Both the position numbers and the translations under genes were made by a program. Below the pieces are notes generated by a model that searched no databases, was not told the DNA's origin, and saw nothing but the letters and a program-made list of their open reading frames with translations. From contig WHVA01000512.1 in assembly GCA_015179125.1 (NCBI GenBank), positions 1-64,000 of the forward strand: a stretch of DNA of 64,000 nt, written 5' to 3'. This document shows, piece by piece, positions 1 through 10,790 of the stretch (its first letter is position 1; each line of letters starts with the position of its first letter). The DNA comes from Gautieria morchelliformis (Eukaryota; Basidiomycota; Agaricomycetes; Gomphales; Gomphaceae).

Positions 1-868
1 ATAGCCCGTGACTCTTGACGATGTAACGTGCAAGGTCTCACGGAAGGGCTGTCTAAGTCTCGACAATCCCTTCGCTGGTGAAGGTGCTCCTTCGGAGCCC
101 TTCGCCAACAGCCCAGAAAATGGTTCGAAGGCTAAGGTAACGAAGATGAAGTATGAAACTCACCAGTGATGCCTAAGTCCCTTGCTAGTCGAAGATGGGA
201 ATCTCCAAGAGAAGGCTTAAGATGATGACCACGGCGAGGTCAAAGCTGCACAAGATGAACGACGTATGATAATTGAACTGGGGAATATACATGCGAATGT
301 AAACTACTTATATCGAATGCTCGTACGGTATCAGCGAATAGGAAAGAGGCTGTCACGAGTCAGGGTTGGATAGGGGTGCGCAGTCATGATACTAAGGAGA
401 TGGAATAAACATGCAATAGAGTGAGGGAGGAGTGCGAACATGAAACGACGGAGAGTAAAGGTGGCGAAGGTACTTATGTACGAAACCATGTCTTGGGACC
501 CGCATACATGTCACCCTGCACGGACTCTTCGTCCACTGGGTCGATCCCACACGGCCTACGGAAGGAATGCCCCGCGAACATACTTTGGCCATACGAAAAC
601 CCAAAGGGGTTGGATTTAAGAAGATGATGGGGTTAGTGATGAATCATCACGCCGGGTAAATGGTATTGATAGTATTTGATGGCGTGCCTTGTTGGCGAAA
701 TGTGCGAGCAGCGAATAGCGGTTCGGCGAAATGCGAGGGAGGGCGAACATCGATAGAATAGGGAGGGAGAAGTCGAGGTGGAGGGCGAAGCCAAGCGAAC
801 ACGGGGGAGGAGTAGCGAACGAGGGAATGGGGGTAACAAGGTGCAGGAAATACAAAGGTCATGACAAT
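1..868. repeat. Dispersed repeat, copy A (left end outside the window)
   Basis: About 860 bp that matches 53487-54297 in the same orientation, at roughly 80-90 percent identity by eye, with shared blocks such as the GAAGGTGCT and CGAGCAGCGAATAGCGGTTCGG segments. Both copies lose similarity just after the shared GGTCATGACAAT, so the right boundary is near 868. The left boundary is cut by the window start. No convincing protein is encoded. A 3' end in ...TGACA would suit a solo LTR, but the matching 5' end cannot be tested, so the family is left open. Confidence 0.75.
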
Positions 869-1237
869 CCGATTGTCAGAACACCATCGGAAGAGGGTCG
901 AGCAGAGGAGGTGATAGGCCCAACAATGACTGCTAAGTTAGTCTGAAGACGTCGATCGCTTGTTGATGGCATAACCATGGTCATTGGTGCGAACAGCGAG
1001 AATTGGTTGCCAAACATGACAATGGCGATCGGAACGAACACGGAGATGGAGTGACAAATGGTAGGACAGAGCACCTGAATATGAGAAATAAATGCGTCAT
1101 GACACCACTCTTGGCAGTCTTCAACCTTTTTCCGTGATGTCAGGGGGGAGAGAGGACCAGCTGGTACAGCTACCTGGTACAGTGGTGGAGAACCAAGTTG
1201 CGACTGAGCATGCAGGAGGTCCAGTAACCACACTGAC
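869..1237. other. Intergenic stretch without supported gene
   Basis: An open minus-strand frame of about 130 codons runs through here, but it has no recognisable motif, no splice context and partly overlaps the dispersed repeat. I see no gene. Confidence 0.5.
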
Positions 1238-2269
1238 ACTGGAGGCATAGTAAGGTTTTTTGGTCCAAAAAACTGTGAAAAAACTTTGAAGATTTTCCAA
1301 ATTTTTTGAGTGTTTTGTATATAAAAAAAAACTTTAAAAAAATCTTGAGTTTTTTAAGAATTTCTCAATCCCAAAAAAGTGTGATAAAACTGTAAAAAAA
1401 AAAGTTCAAAAAACTTTAAAAAAACACAAAAAAATTCATTTCTTGAGACTTTTATGAATCAAGAAACTCTGTGAAAAATTTTGATTTTTTTCAAGATTTT
1501 TTGGGATAAAAAATCTTGAAAATATTGTAATAAAAATAGCCAAAAACTTTGGAAAAATTTAAAGTTTTTATTAGGGTTTTTTTGGTATGAAAATCCTTGA
1601 GAAACTGAGGTTTTCCAAAGGTAAAAATTCTAATGAAATTTACGGTTTTTTTAGAATTTTTTGGGCAAGAAAATCGGGAAAATATTGTAAAATAAATGTC
1701 AGAAAATTGTAAAGAAATTCAAGGTTTTTTTCAAGGACAAGGGTTTTTTAAGGGTTTCTTTGTGAAAAATAAAAAACCCTTGAAAAAAACTTTGAATTTA
1801 TTTACAATTTTCTGACATTTATTTTTACAATATTTTCCCGATTTTCTTGCTCAAAAAAATCTAAAAAAAACCGTAAATTTCATTAGAATTTTTACCTTTG
1901 GAAAACCTCAGTTTCTCAAGGATTTTCATACCAAAAAAACCCTAATAAAAACTTTAAATTTTTCCAAAGTTTTTGGCTATTTTTATTACAATATTTTCAA
2001 GATTTTTTATCCCAAAAAAATCAAAATTTTTCACAGAGTTTCTTGATTCATAAAAGTCTCAAGAAACTTTGAATTTTTTTGTGTTTTTTTAAGGTTTTTT
2101 GAACTTTTTTGTTACAGTTTTATCACACTTTTTTGGGATTGAGAAATTCTTAAAAAACTCAAGATTTTTTTAAAGGCTTTTTTTATATAAAAAACACTCA
2201 AAAATTTTGGAAAATCTTCAAAGTTTTTTCACAGTTTTTTGGACCGAAAAACCTTACTATGCGTCCAGT
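1238..2269. repeat. Giant AT-rich inverted repeat (about 1 kb palindrome)
   Basis: Two arms of about 510 bp (1238-1749 and 1771-2269) are near-perfect reverse complements around a loop of about 20 nt. The outer ends read ACTGGAGGCATAGTAAGG on the left and CCTTACTATGCGTCCAGT on the right. The arms are built of A/T runs with short islands such as GGTCC and CCCAAAAAA and carry no reading frame. Only scattered mismatches and small indels separate the arms. The shape is that of a foldback or MITE-type non-autonomous element. No clear target-site duplication is visible. Confidence 0.92.
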
Positions 2270-2364
2270 ACCTCACTAAATCTATTTTGGTCGATGTTCA
2301 AGAGTCACGTGAGACACTTAATTTAAATACGCTTGTTGATTACGCTTGTTGATTTCGTTGTCTC

Positions 2365-3532
2365 CTACCGGCCAATACACTACCCCCACATCTTCATCGC
2401 CTAGCATTGAGCACCCCGAGCCCACCAGTGACAAAGCAGATGGGGGCTTGTGGTATGAAGATCCGGGCTTGTAGTACAAGCCCGCACCTTCATACCTTGC
2501 GCCGAACCCGGTGCGCCGCACCCGTGAACCTTCGGCTCGTCACCTGGACAGGCCATACCTCTTCCGTGCTGCGGTGGAGAGGGCTGCTAGGAGGACATAT
2601 GACGAAACCAAGTTAGTCCTTTCATGCTTACACATTTGCTACATATTCTTACTCTTTCATTATAGCCGGCAGTTTCTGAATTGGATGGTTCCTACGCGGA
2701 CCTACCGTGTGGGCAAGAGGAATAAGCATGTCCGTCGTGGAGAGCCTATTCCGGTGGAACAGACGGAGGAAGTGGGCGTCGCGATGAGTTTCAATCCTGA
2801 TGTTAACGATGTTGTCACTAGTGTTGATAGCGGTTCTTTGGCATCTTCGTCCTATCCAATTGCAGACCCTACGGGTGCAGACACCCGTGGTGTTACAGTC
2901 GAAGTCCTCCACCCTGAGCCAGAGCTTTTTCCGTCTGAGGCGTCATACACGGGACCCCAGATGAACCTTGATCCCGACTTGGACGTGACATCCCTTCGTG
3001 AATGAACGAAGGCTAGACTGTCGATCCATAGTGACTACGGATCGACAGTCTAGCCTTCGCTCATTCACGCCAGCCGACTTCCTTGGAGCATTGCCATCTT
3101 ACGCTCCGCAAGCGCCACCGTCCTACACCCCCATATGTGACGAGTATTGGCAGGCTCAGGACGCTCAGGACGTATGTATTGCCACAGGCGGAAGAGGAAG
3201 TTACGGCTGTACAAGAGCCACTCGCAGGGTCATCTGGTAATATGAGAGAATTCGCTTATCAGCCATATAGCGATTCCGCACCATCGGGTGAGCAGGACTG
3301 GGACTCGACTGATTGGGCCAATATGCCGAAGTTTTCCTTGCTTGCGAATCCTGGGTCCCTCCCTGCGCAGAACGTGTCGACAGAGTCCTCCCTGTCCGGC
3401 ATGATTGACTACTTCCGCGCGCCGTCGCCGCTAGAACTGAGCGTGGACGATGTGCTTGAGACCCATGTCCCTGGCCCAGCCCCTGATCCAGCCCCTGATC
3501 CTTCTCAGGAACTCCCGCCTTCCTCCAGATGA
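2365..3532 (+). pseudogene. Decayed gene of unknown function
   Basis: A plausible coding path starts upstream of 2400 (residues like SPTGQYTTPTSSSPSIEHPEP), continues through YLAPNPVRRTREPSARHLD, crosses a 54-nt intron (2611-2664, GTTAGT...TATAG) and goes on acidic and Ser-rich to about 3004. After the hairpin at 2997-3069 a different frame (3083-3532) carries another acidic, Pro-rich stretch ending ...PGPAPDPAPDPSQELPPSSR. An in-frame TAG lies at 2472-2474, inside a CGGGCTTGTAGTACAAGCCCG palindrome, and the frame changes near the hairpin, so the gene appears broken. I do not recognise the family. No start codon is certain. Confidence 0.45.
2997..3069. repeat. 31-bp-stem hairpin
   Basis: The segment from CGTGAATGA to TCATTCACG folds into a stem of 31 pairs with one mismatch (A3006 against C3060) and an 11-nt loop. 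It sits at the point where the reading frame of the surrounding decayed gene changes. It is too long and too perfect to be chance and may be a small palindromic insertion. Confidence 0.9.
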
Positions 3533-3586
3533 GGAGATCACTCATCAGCGCGCTCATCACCGCAGCTGTTCATCTTTTCTATTTTT

Positions 3587-3670
3587 TTGCTGTTTCATCT
3601 GTGCGGTTTGTCGTTGCGTGTATCTTTGCTGTTTTTCATTGCGTGTATCTTTGCTGTTTTTCATTGTGTT
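3587..3670. repeat. Short tandem duplication in T-rich 3' region
   Basis: A unit of about 24 bp containing GTGTATCTTTGCTGTTTTTC is present twice head to tail, within a T/C-rich stretch 3' of the decayed gene. No gene is seen here. Confidence 0.7.
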
Positions 3671-3937
3671 TTACCTGTGCCATTTATCTCTGCATTATAC
3701 CGTTTTTTGTGTCATACTTGTATTCTTGGCTGTCTTGTTTCTTGCTGTGTATTTGAATATTACAACTGGAGGGCTTTTGCCGAATACAGCGTGACCACGA
3801 GGCTCCTGAATCTGATGGTAGGCTGTCCGTGCGACTGTTGCTCCGGCAATTGCAAGTCGACGTCAGCGTCTCCTAAGTGACAGCATATAAAATGTTGATG
3901 TCACGGCAATGACTCGCGCCGAAGGCGATCCCGCCTC

Positions 3938-3945
3938 CTATATAT
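3938..3945 (+). promoter_or_regulatory. TATA-like box
   Basis: CTATATAT lies 60-67 bp upstream of the ATG at 4005, in a C-rich upstream region typical of fungal promoters. It is placed by sequence and spacing only. Confidence 0.45.
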
Positions 3946-4004
3946 CCCCCCAAGCCCCCCTTGAGGGCGCTCTCACCCTATCTTTATTCCCATAAAACTT
4001 CACC

Positions 4005-4975
4005 ATGAACACCCCAAGTGTTAGTACCGCGACCATGCGGTCGTCGATCCCCCGCGGTCCTCCTGGGGTTGTCACGTTTCGGTACAAGCACGAGATGGGC
4101 TCCGAGATGGCGTACGTGCCTCTTGCCTCAACGCACGAGGTTTGTCTCTTTCCATTCTCGCTTTAACGCGTAGTAATCTGTGCGACAATTTCCAGGAGGC
4201 CCAAGAGATTGCCGCTCGCGCGTTCCCAGCATTACTCTCTTCCGTTGACCCGAGCTGGCTCTTCTTCACCATCGCCATTCGTTACAAGTCTACTGGCGAG
4301 CGCAAGGAGGTCGGCATCTCCCCTAATGCCTGGTTCTACGTCACGAGCAAGCTCGTTGCCTACCGCCTCATCGATGTCCACGTTGTCCCTCCCTCATCGC
4401 CTCGCAGTTCCGCCACCAAGAGTTACGCGCCTTTATACCCAGACAGTCCCAAACAGGACGTGCCACCGTATCCCGATAGTGTCTCCTCGCACAGCCACGC
4501 TCCACCATACCCTGACAGTCCTCCACCGAGGTATCCTGGGTCGCCGAAGAAGCAGCTACACCCTCATCTGCCACCCACCGGCGCTGACTGTGGTTACGGT
4601 TACGGATTCGGCTGGCACGACCAGATGCAAGGTCAAGACCCCTATCCCGAACCACAGTTCTATGCAGAGTCGCGAGTGAGGCGCAACTATGATCCATTTG
4701 ATCCTGACCCGCAGGAAGGGGCGGACCGCAGGAGCGCTGGGTGGAGCAGTACCTCTCCCAAGGGCGCAAATCCTGGATGGGGAGGCTTGGGCTTATTTTC
4801 CAGTATCCGACAACGACTCTTTCCCATAACTTGGAACGAACCAAGCAGAAGGACAAGGAGACGACGGCATGAACACTATTCCAGAGTGAAGGCACCCGAA
4901 TATGAACATGATCACGATAATGGATACGAGAATGCCAGAGGTAGTGGGAGGTCATACGTTCCGTCACTAATCTGA
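4005..4975 (+). CDS. Hypothetical protein with YPDSP repeats, 304 aa
   Basis: Two exons (4005-4139 and 4196-4975) around a 56-nt GT-AG intron give 304 residues; the phase is clean and the ATG follows a C-rich leader and a TATA box. Residues 1-110 look like a compact domain (FRYKHEMGSEMAYVPLAS..., then ...SWLFFTIAIRYKSTGERKEVGIS). The middle carries about four copies of a Y-P-D/G-S-P/V motif. The C-terminal third is basic and Arg-rich (RRTRRRRHEHYS), then acidic/His-rich. There is no signal peptide or membrane segment. I do not recognise the family; it looks like a basidiomycete-specific protein with a disordered tail. Confidence 0.75.
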
Positions 4976-5342
4976 AGGGTTCAACGTCAAGGACCTTTAG
5001 ACTATTTAACACCTTCAGGTTTTGTCATTCTTGTTGTCTCATGACCCGATTCACGATTGCGCTTTGTTGTTACATTATCGCGTATGTAATTTTTCCCTTG
5101 TACGGTGATTCATGATACCCACGATTGTAATGTTTACGACTTTGATAATGGGAGTAGCTTTAATTTACCAAGGACATCATACGAAGCCCTATAGATTATA
5201 AGACGGTAAAGGTTTTACTTCTACGTACCCTCACAGCATTATATCCATTCTATGTTTGGCTAAACGTGATACGTTAATGCAACAACGTGAGGCCGACAAT
5301 AGTCCATCCGTCCACTGTCCGCCTCAAGTCCGGCAGGAGAGC
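4976..5342. other. Intergenic, convergent 3' regions
   Basis: The 3' ends of the hypothetical gene (plus) and RER1 (minus) face each other here. The sequence is AT-rich, and I see no further gene. Confidence 0.6.
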
Positions 5343-6301
5343 CTATCGCGGCGAGCCGCCGTAACGTGCCTTCCGCCCAATATCAAAAGGTATGTATTTG
5401 TATTTAACCATATGCCTAGAAGAACGCTCAGCCAGAATCCTGATTGACATAAGCCGAACACGTACTGAATTTGTCGACGCATCGTCATGGCAAAAAGAGC
5501 CAAGAAGTATATGACGAGAATCGGCCAGTACACTGGTACGTCAAATACCTCGAACCCAGTGCAGAAGAGGGCGATGAGAGTCGCCCGAGTTGTCGATAGC
5601 CTGTCAAAGTTCAATTGTGAATTTTTAATACCGCTGCAAAGTGATAGAGATGGAAGATAAGACTCGCCAGAAATTCCACTCGGGTAATCTCCTGATGAAC
5701 GGCCTAAACTCGTCGTCTTTTGGCTGCTGGCTAGGTAGGACATATTCGTCTGCACCACCTTCCTCAATTTCATCTGCGGTAAGGTCCGCCTCAAGAGAGG
5801 GGTCAAACCGCGGTTGTAGGAAAGCAAGAAGCAGGTTCAGGAGGTAAATAGCATGTGCATCTAAGAGCCGTGTCAGTCGTTTGTGTGGAAGTAGAAGGGC
5901 TTTCGTATACGTACAGCATACTGGAAGCAATCATAGCAAACAATGTGAGAAGACCACTTTCAAGCCACAGATACATCGTACGGACCTATATACCACTGAG
6001 AAAAGTTCAGTATAAATTAGAGTTTTATGCGTCTCAAACTTGATGTTTGCTCTCTCAAAATGAACCAAATGCTCACCCCTTGGGAAAACACAATCCTCAA
6101 TACAAACAGAGAGACAAGACCAAAAGTTGTTAACCACCGCTGGAGTATGTGGGGCGCGCTACGATCTAGGAGTGCTTGATACTGTCGAGTGAAACGTGTA
6201 TAATTTGTAGCAATAGGCTGGAGGGCAGCTGGCATTGAGGATGGGGAAGGGTCGCCGAAAGACCCATGGCCGGGGGTCTGTGGGTCCGTAGAGGACATCA
6301 T
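5343..6301 (-). CDS. RER1: RER1, Golgi-to-ER retrieval receptor, 213 aa
   Basis: Six minus-strand exons: 6077-6301, 5986-5995, 5915-5920, 5668-5860, 5466-5600 and 5343-5415; 642 nt, phase-checked. Rer1 is a four-span membrane protein that returns ER membrane proteins from the cis-Golgi. The product shows the family signatures [61 protein letters not shown] and [17 protein letters not shown]. The segment [14 protein letters not shown] is only obtained by joining a 10-nt and a 6-nt exon, each flanked by GT...AG introns (81, 65 and 54 nt). Intron 4 (5601-5667) uses a GC donor (TTCTG/GCGAGT). The start is the first of two ATGs (MMSSTDPQ). It is divergent from the Tda10-type kinase. Confidence 0.95.
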
Positions 6302-6617
6302 GGCGTCGTGGCAAATGTCGTCGCTGAAGCTTGAATGTAACGCGTCACGCACCTGAACAAACTTCGGAGTTTAGTCACCGTCACACCTGGACCCCTGTAA
6401 GGCTGGCTCCTGATATCAGATCGAACTGTGGAACAGCGCAAATTCTCCAGCCTCTCGGCGGAATGTCTGGGAATACCAACGCAGGCTTTAGGTGAGGCCT
6501 GAGTTGTGTCTTCCTTTTTGCGAAGCACTTTAGTTACCTTTACGTGATTGTCACGCGTCACGGCTGCAAGAATTGGTCGAGCTGGAGCCTGGGGAACCGG
6601 TCGAAAGCCTTCACACT
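6302..6617. promoter_or_regulatory. Divergent promoter between RER1 and the Tda10-type kinase
   Basis: This 316-bp gap separates the ATG of RER1 (minus) from the chosen ATG of the kinase (plus) and must hold both 5' leaders. I see no decisive motif. An open frame runs upstream of the kinase ATG to about 6550, so an extra 5' exon or an upstream start cannot be excluded. Confidence 0.5.
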
Positions 6618-7735
6618 ATGGTGGAGTCGACCACGACTCTGGCTGCCCAGCATGTCCTGTCTCACTTCCATCGAGTTCCTCGTACTCAACCCATGTTTGT
6701 AGCAGTGCAGGGACCGCAAGGATCTGGAAAGACACATCTCACACGCTCTTTGGTCTCCAGTCTTTCATCTCCTCCGCACTCCCTCCGCTTTGCAGTTTTC
6801 AGCGTGGACGACTTGTACCTCACTTGTTCAGCACGCCAGAGGCTTGCTGCAGATAACCAAGGAAATAAGCTATGGAGTGGGCGAGGACAGCCGGGAACCC
6901 ACGACGTGCAGCTGGGCGCAGACGTCCTTAAGCTATTGCGAGACATAAACGTAGAACAAGCTGGGGAACCAGATGTCTCAACCAAGGCTCAAGTAGTAAT
7001 TCCCAACTTTGACAAATCGAAATATGACGGGCTGGGAGACCGCTCAACTGTAGGGACACCAGTAAATCCCCCAATAGACGTGGTCATCCTCGAAGGGTGG
7101 TGTGTCGGATTTTATCCCCTCGAAGATTCAGAGCTCGACGAACAGTGGGAGACTGTTTGTTCGAAAGCCGAGGCCACACCAGGCAGTATTATACAGCGCG
7201 CTATGGAGGGCATTCGGAAAGAGGATATTGAAACGGTCAACGTCGCACTCCGTGGCTACGTCAAGGAATGGTATGGTTTCTTTGAGGTATTCGTGCAAGT
7301 CAGTGCGGATTTATCTCGAAGCATTATAATGTACTTATTAGAGCTGTGTATACCCACAACCAAGATTCAATCACCACCTCACCTTCCGTACGAATACATA
7401 TACACGGTAGGTACGAAAAACAGCCAAATATTATAACCTCATGTTAGTAAGTAGTGGAGACTTGAGCAAGAACACAACATGAAGGCTTCCAATGGTGGCA
7501 TCGGTATGACAGACGAGCAGGTCATAAGGTATGCCCGATATCTGCATGGGAATGTTACTAGTTTTGGTTTCATACTCATTCTAGTTTTGTGGACCGCTTC
7601 ATACCTGGCTATATTTTCTTCGGACACGGCGTGAAACAGGGTGCTTCCGTCGAGGCTCGTCCACCATGGGTGGGTAATGGGCTTTGTGTAACGATAGGTG
7701 AAGAGCGGGAAGTACTTGAAACAGAACTGTTCTAG
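6618..7735 (+). CDS. TDA10: D-glycerate 3-kinase / Tda10-type P-loop kinase, 315 aa
   Basis: Four exons (6618-7298, 7365-7406, 7455-7528, 7585-7735), 948 nt, phase-checked. Residues 31-40 form a Walker A motif, QGPQGSGKTH. Next come FSVDDLYLT, a GRGQPGTHD loop, the IVIPNFDKSKYDG-like substrate region, and the Walker B-like VVILEGWCVGF. The C-terminal part keeps the family hallmark YEYIYTWRLEQEHNMK, then GIGMTDEQ and FVDRFIPGY. Plant GLYK phosphorylates D-glycerate; yeast Tda10 is the fungal relative, with a less certain substrate. Exon 2 is only 42 nt. Start chosen at the in-frame ATG in CACACTATGGTG; about 15 open codons lie upstream without an ATG. Length is close to yeast Tda10 (about 290 aa). 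Confidence 0.9.
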
Positions 7736-8366
7736 CTTGCAGAACTCATACCATTGGGGGCGAGAGAAAGAATCAATTAGAGCGCTCGATGTATTATGGT
7801 GCCCATGTGTGTAGGTTGGAGGAAGATAGATTTTGTGATATTAGTAGACTTAGGAGCAGACGGCTGGCATCTTACAGGTCACAAGCATACGTCGCCTTTG
7901 TAGCACGGTTATACCTCTCGATATAGGCTACAGGCGTCCAGATCACTAAATTACGTGCCGTCTTTAGGGCTATTATACGTCAGACTTACCCGAGTCACTG
8001 GCAGTGTTTGGCAGTCAAGCAGTCGCAAACTGCGGTATAAACTGGAGGCCACCGTCGCGTATCATTAATACTCACTGTTAACAATGCGATATCTCAGTGT
8101 ACCCCCATCGGCCCAGTCCCTCTGCGGCCCAACCAGCTTTACACTTTCCTTACGTTGAAATATTGTTTGTTCTCGCCATTGTATGTGCCGTGGAGCGACA
8201 CGCACAATATTATGAGAAATGATTGAGCGATATAATCGAAGAGAATGATGCAGAATGGTCGGCCAGTGTCATCGACGGGTGTGGCCGGTAAGCGCCGAGA
8301 CTGCTGAGTACGCCGAGTTTGCGTCGCCGCAAAGTTGCTTCCTGCACATTGCTATAGACGACGACG
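7736..8366. other. Intergenic region upstream of NAB2
   Basis: About 630 bp without a supported gene. It holds the 3' region of the kinase gene and the promoter of NAB2. Reading frames here are short and show no motif. Confidence 0.55.
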
Positions 8367-10539
8367 ATGGCCAAACTTACTATGGGAACAGAGGGGGCAT
8401 TCGCCTTACAGGTACTTTGGGTGCTTTTATTGTGTTCTCTTTGTCTGACTTTGTGGTGCAAGCACAAGATTCAAAGCGAATTAGCCACACGGGGCTATTC
8501 TTCAGAGAATGGTGAGTACGAGGACGATATCCCCATGATCCGACTTCCTGAGACACCCCAATAGATCCGGTAATGGCAGAGTATATTACGATCATGGTTA
8601 TCAATGATAAGACACCAGGTTGGCGTTACTCACATCTACCGTTGGTTGTGGCTAACCTCAGTTGTGGACAGAGCAAATCAACAGTGAACTCGCAGATCGT
8701 GAGTTGATGTAAAAAGGTCTCTCGAGTTGCCTTCGTCTGACTTGATATTTTGTAGTCATCGGCCCCGAGTATGGTACATATAGTCATAGTATAAGTTTCC
8801 TTTGCTTTGCCCGCTGACCCACGCCATTATATACTTCCTTAGAGTCCACCTTCACAGATTGGCTCTTTGAAGAAACTACAAAAGTCGCCGCTCCCGTCCC
8901 TGTACCCGTCTCACTTCCAGCAGAACAAACTCTTTCAGGGCGAGGCTCCAACCTCCGTGAAGACATCCATCCTAACTCCCGCCGAACAGGCGCCGGAGCT
9001 GGCCTTCTCCAAAATGCTCTATCCAGTGTCCATCCTCCCACCGGACCCTCAGCATCCCGCAGCAACTATCTGCCTCAGCCTGGCTCTGGGGCCCAAAAGC
9101 GCACAGCCTCTGCCCGCTCGCCATCTCCTTCCTCTTCCTCCCTCCCCAACAAGGCACGAAGGACCGACGCTCCCACCGGCCCTCGCGCCATGATGGACCG
9201 CCCACTTGGAGCGGGCAACCAACCTCAGAGCGGGAGGAGTTTAATTGACAGGGTTGGTCCACACAGTCGTAGAGGGAGTGGCGGAGGTCACGGCAACTTA
9301 TCACCCGCTCAGGTGTCTCACATTCGAGCCAAGATCGACGGAATTACCGATACCCCTGTTTCGCGTCACCCCATGAATGGTCGTGGACAGGGCCCAGTAC
9401 CCATGAATGGAGGACCTGCCATGAATATTTCCTTGCAGGAGATGATGGTAATGAACTGGGACATGATGAGGCAAATGGCGAATACTATCGGAATGATGGG
9501 ACCTGCCGGCCCAGTTGGTAATTTTGGATTCCCGCAGCAAAATGTTGGAGGCATCCCGCAACAACAACAGATGGGTGGCTTCCAGCCTGGTGCTCCGAGC
9601 TTTGTCCCCGGACAGGGAATGCAAGGGCGGGGAGGTATGGGCAGATCACCAGGTCGAGGCGGAATGGGAGGTGGACGCGGACGCGGTGCTTCTGCCAGTC
9701 AATTCGTAGTTGGCGCACAGCCACAGTCACTTCCTCCACCACCTGCCCCCGCACTTGCACCTGCCCCCGCCCCCGCCCCCGCCCCCGCAGTCCCCGGACC
9801 CTCGATATCTGGACCGGAGCGTCCTGGAACACCTTCGCTTTGCAAGTATGGCCTCAAATGCACCAACCCGCAATGCAGATTTTCCCACCCATCACCAGTT
9901 GCCACCGTGGAGAGTGGTGTGGTCTTAAGCACTGAGTTTTGCCCTAAGGGCAAGGACTGCAAGGACAAGCACTGTACGCTTGGTCACGTGAGCCCAAGTT
10001 TAGTGAATGGTATGCCTTGCAAGTCTCGCTCTCTCCCCATGGCCTGCTCACTGAGCTTTGAAATAGGTACCGCTAAACCTGTGCCGAGCCATGCTCCCCC
10101 TGCTCCCGTCCCTGCACCGGCCACATCCTTGACGCCGTGCAAATTCGGCCTCGCATGTACACGGCCAGGTTGCATGTTCACCCACCCACCCAACTTTCGT
10201 CCCCCGCAGCAGCACAACTATCATCCTGCACATCAGCAGCAGCCAGCCACGGGTGTACCATGCCGTTTTGGCGCGTCCTGCACCCGGACTGATTGTCCAT
10301 TCCAGCACCCCAAGGGCCATGTATCTGCAAACATGTTTTATAGAGGCCTTGGTCCTGACGCACCTCTCGTTGAGGGCTATGTGAGCCCACACAGAAGTGT
10401 TCGGTTTGGCTCCGAATTGAAGGCCGAGTTGCCGACTGCTAAGCAGGATAAGGAGAAGAAGAAGGATGAAAACGACGTAGAAGCAGTCGCGTTGGGGAAG
10501 GAGAAAATTGGCGAGAAGGCAGTTGGAGTGAGCGCGTAA
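8367..10539 (+). CDS. NAB2: NAB2-type nuclear poly(A)-binding CCCH zinc-finger protein, 610 aa
   Basis: Seven exons: 8367-8411, 8463-8511, 8565-8618, 8672-8698, 8756-8773, 8843-10009, 10067-10539; 1833 nt, phase-checked. Nab2/ZC3H14 proteins bind poly(A) RNA in the nucleus and couple tail-length control to export. The first five small exons (45, 49, 54, 27, 18 nt) build the N-terminal PWI-like helical domain (GTEGAFALQ, ATRGYSSEN, DPVMAEYITIMVIND, EQINSELADLIGPEY, TFTDWLFEE). A Gly/Met/Gln-rich middle with GRGGMGRSPGRGG and a long Ala-Pro repeat follows. Four CCCH fingers lie at about 398-413, 431-446, 478-493 and 519-534 (C-X5-C-X4-C-X3-H). Yeast Nab2 has seven fingers; I see four. A Lys/Glu-rich tail ends the protein. 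Convergent with the ATPase gene. Confidence 0.92.
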
Positions 10540-10790
10540 ACAAACGTCGCCCAGTATCCAAGCCTTGAAGGTTGCTCAGCGTACTGTGTCACATTGATTG
10601 ATTTCTCTCTATCCCTGCTCTGAATATCCGTTTCTATTTCCATTATGCTCGTTTGTCAAAGGGTATTCTGTACCGAAACACAGATCGCTTTCTGTTGGGC
10701 TTATATATGCCTACAACCCTCCCATTGAACATTAAGTAATGAATAGCAATGTCTCAATTCAACAACATATTTGGTATATATAGTGGCTTC
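10540..10790. other. Convergent 3' intergenic gap
   Basis: The 251 bp between the stops of NAB2 (plus) and the ATPase gene (minus). It is AT-rich with no coding signal; it should hold both polyadenylation regions. Confidence 0.6.

Noticed and set aside
859-1248. Minus-strand frame of 129 codons
   Set aside because: Starts in a dispersed repeat, no recognisable domain, and ends at the palindrome.
3450-3880. Hydrophobic Cys/Leu/Phe-rich frames that look like membrane segments
   Set aside because: Produced by T-rich, tandemly duplicated 3' sequence; no start, splice or family support.
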